Source: Fructobacillus tropaeoli (lineage in GTDB: Bacteria > Bacillota > Bacilli > Lactobacillales > Lactobacillaceae). From it: a stretch of DNA of 64,000 bases. How positions within the stretch are numbered: position 1 is the first letter of the stretch; each line of letters starts with the position of its first letter. Under the pieces are notes generated by a model. It saw only the letters and a list, made by a program, of their open reading frames with translations. It did no database searches and was not told the origin of the DNA. Of this stretch, positions 53,346 through 62,558 are shown one piece after another. The stretch lies in contig NZ_DF968079.1 of NCBI RefSeq assembly GCF_001047135.2, forward strand, positions 63,646 through 127,645, read 5' to 3'. The translations under genes were made by a program, and so were the position numbers.

Positions 53346-54371
53346 TTAACGTGCAGGTGTCTGCAAGAGATCACCAACGTGTTCCGCCAATAGAGCACGT
53401 ACTTGGTCCGTTGCGTGAGTTTCCATCAGCAATTGGCGCAGCTGAGAAGCATGAGGGAAGCCCCGCAGGTAAATCTTAAAGTAACGCTTCAATGCTTCAA
53501 AGTTCTTGATAGAAGCCGTCTTATTCACTTCATCAAACAAGTCCAATTGCAATTCCAAAAGAGCAATTGATTCTGCCAATGTGTGGTCCTGATGGCCTGG
53601 TTCAAAGGCGTATGGGTCGTTTAAGACGCCACGTCCAATCATCACCCCATCAATACCAGGATGTTCGGCTGCCAAAGTCAAACCGTGCTCGTAGTCCTTG
53701 ACATCCCCATTGATTTGGAGAAGTGTATCCGGTGCCAACCGATCACGCATGGCAATAATGTCATCAATTAACTCAAAGTGAGCATCAACCTTTGACATTT
53801 CCTTTCGAGTCCGTAAATGAATCGTCAGAACTTGAACATCTTGTTCGAAAATCATCGTCAACCAGTCGTGGTACTCCTCGACTTTATAAAAGCCTAACCG
53901 CGTCTTCACAGATACGGGCAAACCACTTTCCTTAGCTGCAGCAATCAAGGCCTTAGCTCGGTCCGGATGGCGGATCAAATCAGACCCGGCATCGTTCTTG
54001 ATAACCGTGCCATCTGGACAGCCCATGTTTAAATCAACGGCCTCATAACCCATTTCAGGGAGCAACTTAGCTGCTCCAGCAATCACTTCTGGCTTTGAAC
54101 CCCAGATTTGAGCAATCGGCATTTTTTCGCCCGGCGCAACCGCTAACCGACCCTGAACGGAAAACTTTGCCTCAGGGTGAACCATTGAGGCAGCGTTCGT
54201 GAACTCCGTATAATACACATCCGGCCCACCAGCTTTGGCAACCACGCGACGGAAAATTGTATCCGTGACCGCTTCCATTGGTGCCATTGAAAAGAATGGT
54301 CGCTTGTTCCCGTTTTCATCTTTGGCTTCATCTACAATCTTTTGCCAAAATGCACTCTTAGCAGTTGTCAT
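53346..54371 (-). CDS. tRNA-dihydrouridine synthase
   Basis: FMN enzyme reducing uridines in tRNA D-loops. The TIM barrel begins FFSMAPMEAVTDTIFR; the catalytic Cys is in DLNMGCPDG; TIHLRTRKEMSK and MIGRGVLNDPYAFE complete the family pattern. The 341-residue length fits. Start has AAAGGAGG. It does not adjoin lysS or nifR3 partners, so the exact Dus class is open. Confidence 0.93.
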   Translation of the reverse strand: MTTAKSAFWQKIVDEAKDENGNKRPFFSMAPMEAVTDTIFRRVVAKAGGPDVYYTEFTNAASMVHPEAKFSVQGRLAVAPGEKMPIAQIWGSKPEVIAGAAKLLPEMGYEAVDLNMGCPDGTVIKNDAGSDLIRHPDRAKALIAAAKESGLPVSVKTRLGFYKVEEYHDWLTMIFEQDVQVLTIHLRTRKEMSKVDAHFELIDDIIAMRDRLAPDTLLQINGDVKDYEHGLTLAAEHPGIDGVMIGRGVLNDPYAFEPGHQDHTLAESIALLELQLDLFDEVNKTASIKNFEALKRYFKIYLRGFPHASQLRQLLMETHATDQVRALLAEHVGDLLQTPAR

Positions 54372-54610
54372 AAGCCCTCCTTTCGGCTTTTTAAAAGCCC
54401 AGTAAAATCAACCTTACTATTTTAGCATGATTAGCTGTCTTTTTCAAAAATCGAGGTCTTCAATGAAAATCTTCCACGAAATCTACCAAAAGAAAAAACC
54501 GACACCACCATAGATATGACTTCCGAAACTTGTTCATCAAATTTCATCGTTCGTATCAACACAGTGGCAATCGGTCCAGTGTTACTTTCTGATTTTTAAA
54601 AAGAGTTCGG

Positions 54611-55210
54611 TTATTCTGCCGTTTTAATTTCCTGTAAAACCTGAGCCAAAGCTCGGGCACGGTCGTGATAGGTAACTAATTCGGACAGGGTCATTTCGGA
54701 CAAAGTCAGCCCATTTTCGGCCTCCATAATGTCATCCAATCCGCCAATTAAGTCCCCACGTCGTGCCTCCGTAGCAATCTTAACGCCACCCTTGCCGGCA
54801 CCAGTATACAGTTGACCGGACGGGCTGCAAGCGGCCAAAACAGCCAAAAGGTAGGCCGACCGATCCTGCCCTTGATCATAAAGGCTCAAAATATAGTCGA
54901 TCTCGGCTTCCTTACCAATCACATTCAAGCTCTTAAATTCACGCGAAGAGGTCACACCAAAACGGTCGGGAAAAGCATGCAAGTATAGACCGGTGTCATC
55001 GGCTAAAATCCAATCATCCGGTAAATACTGGTGAATAAAAGTTGCTTTGGCCTTTGCATTCTCTAACTGTGAATCGGTCGTTTCCTCCGGAAAAGCCAAT
55101 TCTTTTCCCAAAATATCTCGATAATTGGTCACGCTATGACCCATTTCTTGAGCCAAAACGGCCATTTCCTTAGTCTTAGCAGAATTATTCGAAGCAAATA
55201 CAAAGTCCAT
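54611..55210 (-). CDS. rdgB: XTP/dITP diphosphatase (Ham1 family)
   Basis: Hydrolyses non-canonical purine nucleotides such as dITP and XTP. The substrate motif is FASNNSAKTKEM and the metal/catalytic motif is DDTGLYLHAFP. The sequence is divergent (for example GVTSSREF in place of the usual PGVYSARY), so substrate range may differ. Length of 199 is standard. It lies just downstream of birA. Confidence 0.85.
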   Translation of the reverse strand: MDFVFASNNSAKTKEMAVLAQEMGHSVTNYRDILGKELAFPEETTDSQLENAKAKATFIHQYLPDDWILADDTGLYLHAFPDRFGVTSSREFKSLNVIGKEAEIDYILSLYDQGQDRSAYLLAVLAACSPSGQLYTGAGKGGVKIATEARRGDLIGGLDDIMEAENGLTLSEMTLSELVTYHDRARALAQVLQEIKTAE

Positions 55211-55227
55211 GTCGGCAGTTCTCTTTC

Positions 55228-56262
55228 CTACAAATTTAAGTTTTCCAGGAGTTTAACCTTGGTCACCTCACCCGCATAAAGCGTCTGCTGTTGACCCGTA
55301 GCATCCTCGACCATGATTAAACCACCCTGGTCGCTAATACCGGTCACTATCCCAGTTTTTTCATCTGTACCAACCTTAACAGTTATAGTGTGACCAATCA
55401 ATAAGGAAAGCTCTCGATACGCCGGCAGATACGCACCACTTTGGTAGGTATCCGTCATTTTTATGAGGTTAACAATCAATTGAGCCAAAATCACATTTAA
55501 GTCCAAATCAGCTTCGCCATCTGCCAGTACTGTCCCCGCCTTGGACTCGAGTCCATCTGGAAAAGCACCTGGCATTAGGTTAATGGCAAAGCCAAGGATC
55601 ACAGCCGAATATTGTTGGCTCTCAAAGTCAAAAATCCCCTCCGTAATCACGCCACCAATTTTATGGTCATGTAAAATCAGGTCGTTGACCCATTTTAGTT
55701 GGAAAGGGGCATTCGGGAAAAAAGTTTGCAACCCCTGAACGAGGGCAACGGCTGCTGATGTCGTTAAGAGACTCGGTGCTAATTGTGTGCCAACCGGTAC
55801 AGGCATTGCTAACGAAACGTATAACCCGCGGTCCTTTGGCGAATAAAACGTTCTACCCTGGCGACCATAGCCACCACTTTGCTCTCTAGCCACCAACAAG
55901 GCCGGTCTTATCAACGGCTGCTTGGCAACCATGTCCTTAGCATAGGCCTGGGTAGAATCAATTTGTTCAAAAACTTGCACCTCTGGCTGCTGATTTTCAA
56001 CCAAATCAGAACCCAAAAGATGCAGCCACTGATTTAGCACGAGAGCATCCACTTGCTGACTGCGTAAGTAAGCATAGCCAGCCTTCTTGCGACTCGCAAT
56101 TTGATGGCCGTCAGCCTTTAACGACCGCACGGCCTTCCAGATTGATTCACGTGATAAATCCAAGGACTGGGCCAAGCTGTCGCCAGAAAAATAAACACCA
56201 GGTTGCGTTAATAAAATAGCTAAAACTCGATTTTTGGTACTGAATTCCTGTTTCTTCATCAA
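55228..56262 (-). CDS. birA: Bifunctional biotin ligase/repressor BirA
   Basis: Attaches biotin to carboxylases and represses biotin genes. N-terminal winged helix (about residues 8-70; SLDLSRESIWKAVRSLKADG), then the ligase domain with the biotinyl-AMP loop GYGRQGRTFYS and KWVNDLILHDHKIGG, and a C-terminal SH3-like domain. The 344 residues match group II ligases. The neighbour bioY is likely its regulatory target. Confidence 0.95.
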   Translation of the reverse strand: MMKKQEFSTKNRVLAILLTQPGVYFSGDSLAQSLDLSRESIWKAVRSLKADGHQIASRKKAGYAYLRSQQVDALVLNQWLHLLGSDLVENQQPEVQVFEQIDSTQAYAKDMVAKQPLIRPALLVAREQSGGYGRQGRTFYSPKDRGLYVSLAMPVPVGTQLAPSLLTTSAAVALVQGLQTFFPNAPFQLKWVNDLILHDHKIGGVITEGIFDFESQQYSAVILGFAINLMPGAFPDGLESKAGTVLADGEADLDLNVILAQLIVNLIKMTDTYQSGAYLPAYRELSLLIGHTITVKVGTDEKTGIVTGISDQGGLIMVEDATGQQQTLYAGEVTKVKLLENLNL

Positions 56263-56327
56263 GTCTTCCTTCCAATCGTCACCGACTAGTACGGCCGCAA
56301 AGCAGCCTCATCGCAACCGCTAAAACC

Positions 56328-56888
56328 TTAATGCTGACTCGCCTGCCAAAGAGCCTGTTCTAAGAAGACTGCTAGAGCAATTTTCAGTAAATCACCAGGT
56401 ACAAAGGCCATGTTTGCCCAGTAGGCAGACCAGAAGCCAAGCCCCTGGTTAAAGTGCAGCCAAGCGGCTCCCATGCCAAAGTCCAAAATCAAATCAACGA
56501 TGATTAGTAAAATAACACTCTGCCACCAAGCCGGTTGGGCTAAGTTTCGATGACCAAAAACCAAGCGATTCAAACCCCAGTAAACGGCCGGGAAAAGCAA
56601 CCAAGCCCAGATATAACCAGCTGTTGGACCAATCAAGACAGCTAAACCACCTCGACCACCGGAAAGGACAGGCAAACCGACTGCTGCCAAAAGCAAGAAA
56701 ACGGTCATTACCATCGTTCCTCGTTTCGGCCCTAAGATAAGGACCACCAGCATAACGGCTAAGTTCTGGAGTACGATTGGTACCGGTAGGAAGCCTAGCG
56801 GAATTCCTGGAATCATTGCAAAAACAATTAATAGCGCAACAAAAACAGCGCCTTTCGTTAAGTCTTGTAAACGTGATGTTGTTGTCAT
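56328..56888 (-). CDS. bioY: Biotin transporter BioY
   Basis: The substrate-binding membrane component of the biotin ECF transporter, 186 residues with about six helices. The motif RGGLAVLIGPTAGYIWAWLLF (partly quoted) is the BioY signature. It would use shared EcfAAT energy modules encoded elsewhere. Start at MTTTSRLQ with GAGGAG at seven bases; the ATG two codons earlier is too close. An inverted repeat in its upstream region is a likely BirA operator. Confidence 0.92.
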   Translation of the reverse strand: MTTTSRLQDLTKGAVFVALLIVFAMIPGIPLGFLPVPIVLQNLAVMLVVLILGPKRGTMVMTVFLLLAAVGLPVLSGGRGGLAVLIGPTAGYIWAWLLFPAVYWGLNRLVFGHRNLAQPAWWQSVILLIIVDLILDFGMGAAWLHFNQGLGFWSAYWANMAFVPGDLLKIALAVFLEQALWQASQH

Positions 56889-56905
56889 CAACATGCTCCT
56901 CTTTT

Positions 56906-56940
56906 TTAGTAACCCTATTTAATTCGACTAGGTAACTAAA
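56906..56940 (-). promoter_or_regulatory. Putative BirA operator upstream of bioY
   Basis: On the minus strand TTAGTTACCT and AGGGTTACTAA form an imperfect inverted repeat spaced by about 13 bases, just before the bioY ribosome site. Position and half-site resemble Firmicutes BirA boxes, but it is not a perfect match to any consensus I recall. Confidence 0.5.
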
Positions 56941-57011
56941 ATATTAGCAAGAAATACTTCGATTGTCAAAATAAAACCAGTAATCGTAATCGATTACTGA
57001 TTTTATACTTA

Positions 57012-58070
57012 TTATTGCCGTTCCTTAATCGTAAAGGAACGCTTATTATTGGCTGATTTTGCCCGAGATTGTGTATTTTTACCCTTTGAAGGGACAGAAG
57101 TTTGCTTTGGCGAATTAGGTGACATGTTATTGCCTTGCTTTGCCCGTTGCAACTTTGAATTCTTACCAGCCTGGCCCGCCTTGGTACTTTGACCTTGGCG
57201 AGTGTTCTTCTGGTTGAATCCATCCTGACGGTTTTGACCTTGAGTCTTCGACTTTTGGCGTTGACCGCTACCTTGACCGCCCTTCGTTCCTTGACGCCGG
57301 CGTTTTGGTCCACCGGCCTGGTTGGCCTTCTGCTGTTGATTGCGGTGACGGTTATTAACTGTCGACTCCTTCTTAGCCAAGTCTTGACTAGCAGTTTCTC
57401 CCCCCTGCTTCTGATTAGATGATTCTTGAACCGCCTTATTAGTATTCCGCTCAATTTTTTTAAAGCGATGTTGATTATTATTCCGCCTTGAGCCGTTTCC
57501 GTTTTGACCACGCTTAGCCGAACCACTGCTATTCTTTCTTTGGTCACTATCCTGTCCATCCCTGTTACTTGGGCGTTGGTTACGACCATTAGAAACCTTA
57601 GCAGTTTTACGGCCATTAGTGGGTTTCTTTGGACTTGATGGCTTGCGTGCCGGCTTCTTAGGGTTAGCAGCCTCCCAGTCGGCTAAGAAATCATGAACCC
57701 TAACGGGACGGAAGGCCGGAGCAGCATTCGATAAGACAAAGTAAGGGGCACCGAAATTAACATATTCATACAGATAATCAGCCAAGGCACTGATTTTTTG
57801 GTCAGCAGTCACTTCCCGGTCTTCTTGGTAAAAACCACGCAGACGCAGTTGGTCGGCTGAAATGTCACCAACAATGTAGTCATACTGCTTTAAAAGTGGG
57901 GTATAGCGGATTGCTAATTTGCTCGCATCAAAGGCATCCTTGAAGTTTTCCTGCAAAGTCAATTTCAAGCCATCAATAGTAATTTCATCCCCAAAAACGC
58001 TGACCTGAAATTCTTTTTCACGCTCAGCTTGTTGGGTAATTGTCCGTTCTTTAAGACTTTCGTGGTCCAT
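57012..58070 (-). CDS. yutD: YutD family protein with long basic low-complexity tail
   Basis: The N-terminal 125 residues are a YutD/DUF1027 domain (ESFKDAF-like start and DYIVGDISADQLRLRGFY), a small conserved Firmicutes protein of unknown role. The remaining about 220 residues are an Arg/Lys/Asn/Gln/Gly/Ser-rich, disordered tail with no hydrophobic core; most YutD proteins are far shorter. Such tails usually bind RNA. It follows a YunD-type phosphoesterase gene, as yutD neighbours yun genes in Bacillus. Start has GAGGA. Confidence 0.85.
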   Translation of the reverse strand: MDHESLKERTITQQAEREKEFQVSVFGDEITIDGLKLTLQENFKDAFDASKLAIRYTPLLKQYDYIVGDISADQLRLRGFYQEDREVTADQKISALADYLYEYVNFGAPYFVLSNAAPAFRPVRVHDFLADWEAANPKKPARKPSSPKKPTNGRKTAKVSNGRNQRPSNRDGQDSDQRKNSSGSAKRGQNGNGSRRNNNQHRFKKIERNTNKAVQESSNQKQGGETASQDLAKKESTVNNRHRNQQQKANQAGGPKRRRQGTKGGQGSGQRQKSKTQGQNRQDGFNQKNTRQGQSTKAGQAGKNSKLQRAKQGNNMSPNSPKQTSVPSKGKNTQSRAKSANNKRSFTIKERQ

Positions 58071-58102
58071 AATTCCTCTTCAGCCACTAGTAGCTCTTCA
58101 AT

Positions 58103-59440
58103 CTACTGGGCATGTTTTTGATAATATTGTGCGAGTAATTCTCGCAGAAAGATTTTTTGATTGATTTTAGCGGGCGCCTCATCCAACACTTGAAAAAAGT
58201 TAATCCAGCGATAATGGTCCAAGGTTGCAATTTGATAAGCTTTTTCCGGTTCAACTACCCGACCCGCATACCGCAATTGGCCGTCATCATTACGGTCAAG
58301 GCCATCAATCAATAGGTGGCCAAAGACCTTACCGCGGAAACCAGACCCCTTCATCTTTTGATCGACCAAATCAGTGCGCCGCTCTTGGAACTCAGCGGCC
58401 AAGGCCATCAATTCCGCCCCAGTTAAAGTCGTCACCATTGGGTGAATCGCATGTGGCATGGATTCTAGGAAGTCTTCAGCCGTATCCGTTCCTTCCGGCA
58501 AATCCTGTAAGAACAGGCCAGAAGAACAAAAGGCAACGGGCAAGCCCGTCGTCTCCTTCAAGGCAGCCAAACAGGCCTGTCCCTGATCAAAAACTGTTTG
58601 TTCCTGGTTAAAATGAACAATTTTCTTTTCTTCTTCCAGTTCTGCCCCTTGATCATGAAGAGCCTGAATCTCGGCTAAATCACCAGGTTCGGTTGCTAAT
58701 TCACCGAGCGGAATGGCTCGTGCCTGTTTCGAAACCACATGATGCTGGTCGTCTACAACCAAATCAATTTGGCCAGCATAGTCACCGTAACGTCCTGCAG
58801 CCGCCAACAACGTACCGTGATTCATTTCACCATCAGGCAAAACATGGTGCGTATGTGCCCCAATAATCACGTCTAAATCGTATTTTTCAGCCAAATCACG
58901 GTCGGTTGGTAAGCCCAAGTGCGAAAGCAAGATCACCAAGTCAGCCACTTTTCGCAGTTTTGGTACCAAGTCGTCCAAAACGTCTTCAACCGGTAGCGGT
59001 TGCCAGTCCAGTGACCGGTAAGTCATTTGATAGGGAGCCGTCAAACCAATAACAGCCACCTTCGTTTGATTGTTAGTGGTCAATATCTTGTAAGGTTCTG
59101 CCCAGGCAGGCTGATTTCCCCCTGGCAATTCCTTCAAGTTCGCCAGAGTCACCGGATAATTTGCTTGATTATATAAATGATTCAAATCAGCATGGGCCAT
59201 GCCCAAACCTTCATTATTACCAATCGTAACAGCGTCATAATGAGCAGCATTCATCAAGTCGACATTCGCCTTGCCCAAAGTAGCGTCGGTTAGCGGATGA
59301 AAGCGGTCAATAGCATCACCAATATCGAAGTTAAAAGTTGTATCCGCAGTCTTTTCAGCTAGCAAAAAGCGATGTATGCGTGGCCAGGCCTCAAAGTGCG
59401 AATGCAAATCATTGGTGTGTCGTAATTGTATGGCTTCCAT
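58103..59440 (-). CDS. Metallophosphoesterase/5'-nucleotidase family protein (YunD-like)
   Basis: A 445-residue two-domain protein. The N-terminal calcineurin-like phosphatase has the metal motifs RHTNDLHSHF, GNNEG, LLSHLGLPTD and GAHTHH. The C-terminal domain matches the 5'-nucleotidase substrate domain. No signal peptide, so cytoplasmic, as in YunD of Bacillus. Likely a nucleotide or related phosphoesterase. The start has GGGGG at modest quality. Encoded just upstream of yutD. Confidence 0.9.
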   Translation of the reverse strand: MEAIQLRHTNDLHSHFEAWPRIHRFLLAEKTADTTFNFDIGDAIDRFHPLTDATLGKANVDLMNAAHYDAVTIGNNEGLGMAHADLNHLYNQANYPVTLANLKELPGGNQPAWAEPYKILTTNNQTKVAVIGLTAPYQMTYRSLDWQPLPVEDVLDDLVPKLRKVADLVILLSHLGLPTDRDLAEKYDLDVIIGAHTHHVLPDGEMNHGTLLAAAGRYGDYAGQIDLVVDDQHHVVSKQARAIPLGELATEPGDLAEIQALHDQGAELEEEKKIVHFNQEQTVFDQGQACLAALKETTGLPVAFCSSGLFLQDLPEGTDTAEDFLESMPHAIHPMVTTLTGAELMALAAEFQERRTDLVDQKMKGSGFRGKVFGHLLIDGLDRNDDGQLRYAGRVVEPEKAYQIATLDHYRWINFFQVLDEAPAKINQKIFLRELLAQYYQKHAQ

Positions 59441-59618
59441 AGCTTACCCCCGTTCATCTTATCTTATCATTAAAGGACGTTTTTCAGAAAGCTTTTATTA
59501 AAAAAGTATCCACAAAAAATAAGGTCTAAATCGTCGAATAGCAAAACGCCTTCTTTGATAAAAATTAAATAACCTCATCGCCTAGTCGAATTAAATCACT
59601 AAGTTATTTTCCAAAATT

Positions 59619-59653
59619 AAAAAGGCCGAACACATCCGAGTTCGGTCTTTATT
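59619..59653 (-). terminator. Terminator after the M24 peptidase gene
   Basis: AAAG-CCGAAC pairs with GTTCGG-CTTT across a short loop and runs into TTTTT on the minus strand. Confidence 0.82.
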
Positions 59654-59669
59654 GAAATCACTTATACAA

Positions 59670-60764
59670 TTAGTCAACTGGTAAAACAATCAAGTCCTTT
59701 GGCAAATCAGCAGTCAAAACTTCATGGCCATCCTTTGTAATCAAGACATCGTCTTCAATCCGGACACCACCCTTGCCGGCCAAATAAATTCCAGGTTCAA
59801 CCGTCAAAAGGTTACCAACCTGAACTTCATCACTTGACCGTGATGAAAGGTAAGGACCTTCGTGAATATCCAAACCAGCACCGTGGCCAGTTGAGTGTTG
59901 GAATTCTTCGCCGTACCCCTTTTCCGTGATAAAGTCACGGGCAACGCGGTCAACTTCAGAAGCTGAAATGCCAGCCTTCAAAACATCAATCGTGTTTTCG
60001 TTGGCTTCCTTGACGATTTCATAAATCTTCTTCAATTCAGGATCAACTTCGCCCAAGGCAAACGTCCGGGTAACGTCAGAAGTATAGCCATAAACGTAGT
60101 AACCGAAGTCAACAGTGACCAATTCACCAGCTTCCAACTTCTTATCGCTGGCCATTCCGTGTGGCATCGCTGAACGGTAGCCAGAAGCGACAATCGTTTC
60201 AAAGGAAGGCTTTTCCGCCCCAAATTCCTTTTGCAAGACATCCAAACGGTTGGCAACTTCCTTTTCAGTCATCCCAACCTTAACTTCCTTCAACAAAGCA
60301 TTGAAGGCCTTGATTGATGCTTGAGCAGCCTTACGCAAGGCATCAGCTTCTTGGTCATCCTTTGTTTCACGCAACGCTTCAACAGCACCTGGAACGGCGT
60401 CAAAACTTACATTGGCTGGTAACAAGTCATCCAACTCTTCATAGAAAGCATATGGCAAATCAGATTCGAAGCCGAGCTTCTCAATCCCGAATTCGCGAAC
60501 AACTTCCACAGCCTTTTCGTAGTATTGACGCGTAACCTTCAGTGAAACACCCTGTGGTAACGTACCAACATACTCGTTTTCGTAACGAGCATCGGTAATG
60601 AAAGCGGCATCGGCCAATGATACAACCAAGACACCGTCACCAGGAACCCCACCAAAACCAATCAGGTAGTTCAAGTTCGAGGCATTGGAAATAATCATTC
60701 CCTGCAAGTCCAACTTCTTCAACAGCTTTTGAAACTTGTTCAAACGTTCTTCATAAAATCCCAC
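59670..60764 (-). CDS. Xaa-Pro peptidase (M24B family)
   Basis: Cleaves peptides next to proline. The pita-bread catalytic domain has all five metal ligands in order: Asp in TVDFGYYVYG, Asp in TSDVTRTF, His in STGHGAGLDIHEGPY, Glu in VEPGIYLAG and Glu in RIEDDVLI. An N-terminal creatinase-like domain precedes it. Length of 364. Start at a GTG (Met-Gly-Phe-Tyr) with GGAGG eight bases before; the in-frame TTG upstream forms part of that site. Aminopeptidase P versus prolidase is not resolved. Confidence 0.92.
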   Translation of the reverse strand: MGFYEERLNKFQKLLKKLDLQGMIISNASNLNYLIGFGGVPGDGVLVVSLADAAFITDARYENEYVGTLPQGVSLKVTRQYYEKAVEVVREFGIEKLGFESDLPYAFYEELDDLLPANVSFDAVPGAVEALRETKDDQEADALRKAAQASIKAFNALLKEVKVGMTEKEVANRLDVLQKEFGAEKPSFETIVASGYRSAMPHGMASDKKLEAGELVTVDFGYYVYGYTSDVTRTFALGEVDPELKKIYEIVKEANENTIDVLKAGISASEVDRVARDFITEKGYGEEFQHSTGHGAGLDIHEGPYLSSRSSDEVQVGNLLTVEPGIYLAGKGGVRIEDDVLITKDGHEVLTADLPKDLIVLPVD

Positions 60765-60908
60765 GGTATGACCCTCCAAATTTTAATATATCTTGCGGTT
60801 ATTGTACCATAAGTTTGAAGCTCTCTAAAAGAAAGTTCTCATTTTATTTTAAGAAATACAAAATGCTCGTCCAATGTTTCAAAAGACCGAATAAAGCAAA
60901 ATTTGGGC

Positions 60909-60936
60909 AAAAAAAAACAGCCGAAGCTGTTTTTCC
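60909..60936 (-). terminator. Terminator after rpmA
   Basis: AAAAACAGC pairs with GCTGTTTTT around a TTCG tetraloop, with further T residues on the minus strand. Confidence 0.92.
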
Positions 60937-60943
60937 CAATTAG

Positions 60944-61258
60944 TTAGGCGTTAGCAAGTAACTGATTGTATTCTTCCCGAGTATAAACGGAAACTTGGCG
61001 CTTGTCGCGACCCTTGCGTTCGAACTTAACAACACCGTCAGTCAAAGCAAAAAGTGTGTCATCGCCACCCTTTTTAACGTTTTGACCTGGGTAGATGTGC
61101 GTTCCACGTTGGCGGTAAATGATTGAACCAGCAGTCAAGGCTTGTCCATCAGCGACCTTCGTACCTAAACGACGACCAGCTGAGTCACGACCGTTGGCAG
61201 ATGATCCACCCCCCTTGTGGTGGGCAAAGAGTTGCAAGTTATCTTGATTCATCAACAT
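60944..61258 (-). CDS. rpmA: 50S ribosomal protein L27 (with cleavable N-terminal extension)
   Basis: Peptidyl-transferase-centre protein of 104 residues. The family core [20 protein letters not shown] is intact. The first 12 residues ([12 protein letters not shown]) form the Firmicutes-type extension that the Cys protease Prp removes after the Phe-Ala. The prp gene that usually sits between rplU and rpmA is absent here; only 27 bases separate the two. The start has AAAGGAG. Confidence 0.97.
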   Translation of the reverse strand: MLMNQDNLQLFAHHKGGGSSANGRDSAGRRLGTKVADGQALTAGSIIYRQRGTHIYPGQNVKKGGDDTLFALTDGVVKFERKGRDKRQVSVYTREEYNQLLANA

Positions 61259-61285
61259 AAGTCTATTCTCCTTTAACAGTGATGA

Positions 61286-61585
61286 TTACGCGATGGAATC
61301 AATCTTCACGCGTGTATATGGTTGGCGGTGTCCCTGCTTTGTGTGGGAATGCTTCTTAGGACGGTACTTGAAAGTAACAACCTTCTTTTCCTTACCCTGC
61401 TTTTCAACAGTTCCAGAAACCTTAGCACCATCAACAAATGGGGTACCGATCTTTGAGTCAGTCAAGACGACTTGGTCGAAAAAAACCTTGTCCCCTTCTT
61501 GTGCGTCCAACTTTTCAACAAAGATGGTATCGCCTTCAGCGACTTTGTATTGCTTGCCGCCAGTAACAATAATTGCGTAGGCCAT
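61286..61585 (-). CDS. rplU: 50S ribosomal protein L21
   Basis: A 99-residue protein with the typical start [18 protein letters not shown] and Lys-rich end [19 protein letters not shown]. It is preceded by an L21 leader and a good promoter. rpmA follows after 27 bases. Confidence 0.98.
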   Translation of the reverse strand: MAYAIIVTGGKQYKVAEGDTIFVEKLDAQEGDKVFFDQVVLTDSKIGTPFVDGAKVSGTVEKQGKEKKVVTFKYRPKKHSHTKQGHRQPYTRVKIDSIA

Positions 61586-61589
61586 TATT

Positions 61590-61685
61590 GAATTCTCCTT
61601 TTATACTTAGACTCACCATCTCGAGGCGGCTATCGCTAGCTTCTTGAACCTGAGATGTGTGGTTGTAGCTGCGCTAACAACTAAT
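61590..61685 (-). promoter_or_regulatory. L21 leader RNA upstream of rplU
   Basis: On the minus strand CATCTC pairs with GAGATG (61617-61657), enclosing GCTA/TAGC and the CAGGTTCAAGAA stretch. This is the layout of the Firmicutes L21 leader, thought to be bound by L21 to regulate the rplU-rpmA operon. Confidence 0.8.
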
Positions 61686-61687
61686 TA

Positions 61688-61716
61688 AGTTTATCAAAGT
61701 TCCCTCGTTTTATCAA
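61688..61716 (-). promoter_or_regulatory. Promoter of rplU-rpmA
   Basis: TTGATA, 17 bases, TAAACT on the minus strand, directly upstream of the L21 leader. Confidence 0.65.
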
Positions 61717-61814
61717 GGAAATCTTTATTTTTAGCCGTTTTGACGCATAATCGAAGCAATGATTCCAATGCGACTCCACTAATTTAGATTTGCTTAATTT
61801 TGCATCATTAGCAA

Positions 61815-62387
61815 CTAAACGTCAAAATCAAAAAGTAATAGTCCCGTCTTTTTCGTCCTTGTCATCGTTACCCGCCAAATTTCACGAAATTCTTCGAGAA
61901 TTTCATCATAGGTCAGCGCCATCGAATCTTGTAGCCACAAAGACACACAAGCCCAAAAACCAGCGACAATGATTTCCCATTGATAAATCAAGTGTTTCTT
62001 TAATTTTTCATCACTTACATCAGCCAAGGCTCGATCACGTTGTTCGCGTAGTGCAGCCATTAAATCAACCATTAAAGACTTATCCTGACCGTTATTCAAA
62101 ACGGCATTATAGAATATTCCTTGCTCTGAAATAACTTCCAACACTTCACGTACACGAAACTTTCCTTCAGTCTTTTCCGTAAACTGACGAATAAGTTCCC
62201 GATTGACATCATTGATCAAGTCCGCCTTATTATTATAGTGTCGGTAAAAGGTTCCGCGAGTCACGCGACCCTTCAACAGTAATTCGGCAATTGAGAAACG
62301 ATCTGTTCTTGATAATAATTCAATCGCTGCTGAACGAAGAACCTGCCTTGAACGTAAGACACGAGCATCCGTTAACTTCTTAGTCAT
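61815..62387 (-). CDS. TetR/AcrR-family transcriptional regulator
   Basis: A 190-residue one-component repressor. The N-terminal HTH (SIAELLLKGRVTRGTFYRHYNNKADLI, partly quoted) is clear; the C-terminal helical domain would bind an unknown ligand. Start has GGAGAAG. Nearby transport genes (pnuC and an SMR pump on the same strand upstream) are possible targets, but no operator was identified. Confidence 0.88.
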   Translation of the reverse strand: MTKKLTDARVLRSRQVLRSAAIELLSRTDRFSIAELLLKGRVTRGTFYRHYNNKADLINDVNRELIRQFTEKTEGKFRVREVLEVISEQGIFYNAVLNNGQDKSLMVDLMAALREQRDRALADVSDEKLKKHLIYQWEIIVAGFWACVSLWLQDSMALTYDEILEEFREIWRVTMTRTKKTGLLLFDFDV

Positions 62388-62485
62388 GTAACTTCTCCAA
62401 TCTTTAAAAGGATAAAGCGATTCAACTTGTCTTGATTATAACAACAAAGAATTAAATTGACTTAAATATCAAGCAGATTAACACA

Positions 62486-62529
62486 AAAGGTCGAATAATT
62501 GTCCTAAACGACAATTATCGACCTTTTTC
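62486..62529 (-). terminator. Terminator after pnuC
   Basis: A long, nearly perfect stem (AAAGGTCGA-AATTGTC with its complement, one bulge) around a 6-base loop, with T-tracts in both directions. Confidence 0.9.
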
Positions 62530-62558
62530 GTTGGTAAAAATATGACCGCTACCAAGCC

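Noticed and set aside
56966..57616. A 216-codon frame, very Arg/Lys/Val-rich, overlapping yutD
   Set aside because: It is the shifted reading of the low-complexity yutD tail; the YutD frame has the conserved domain and a good start.
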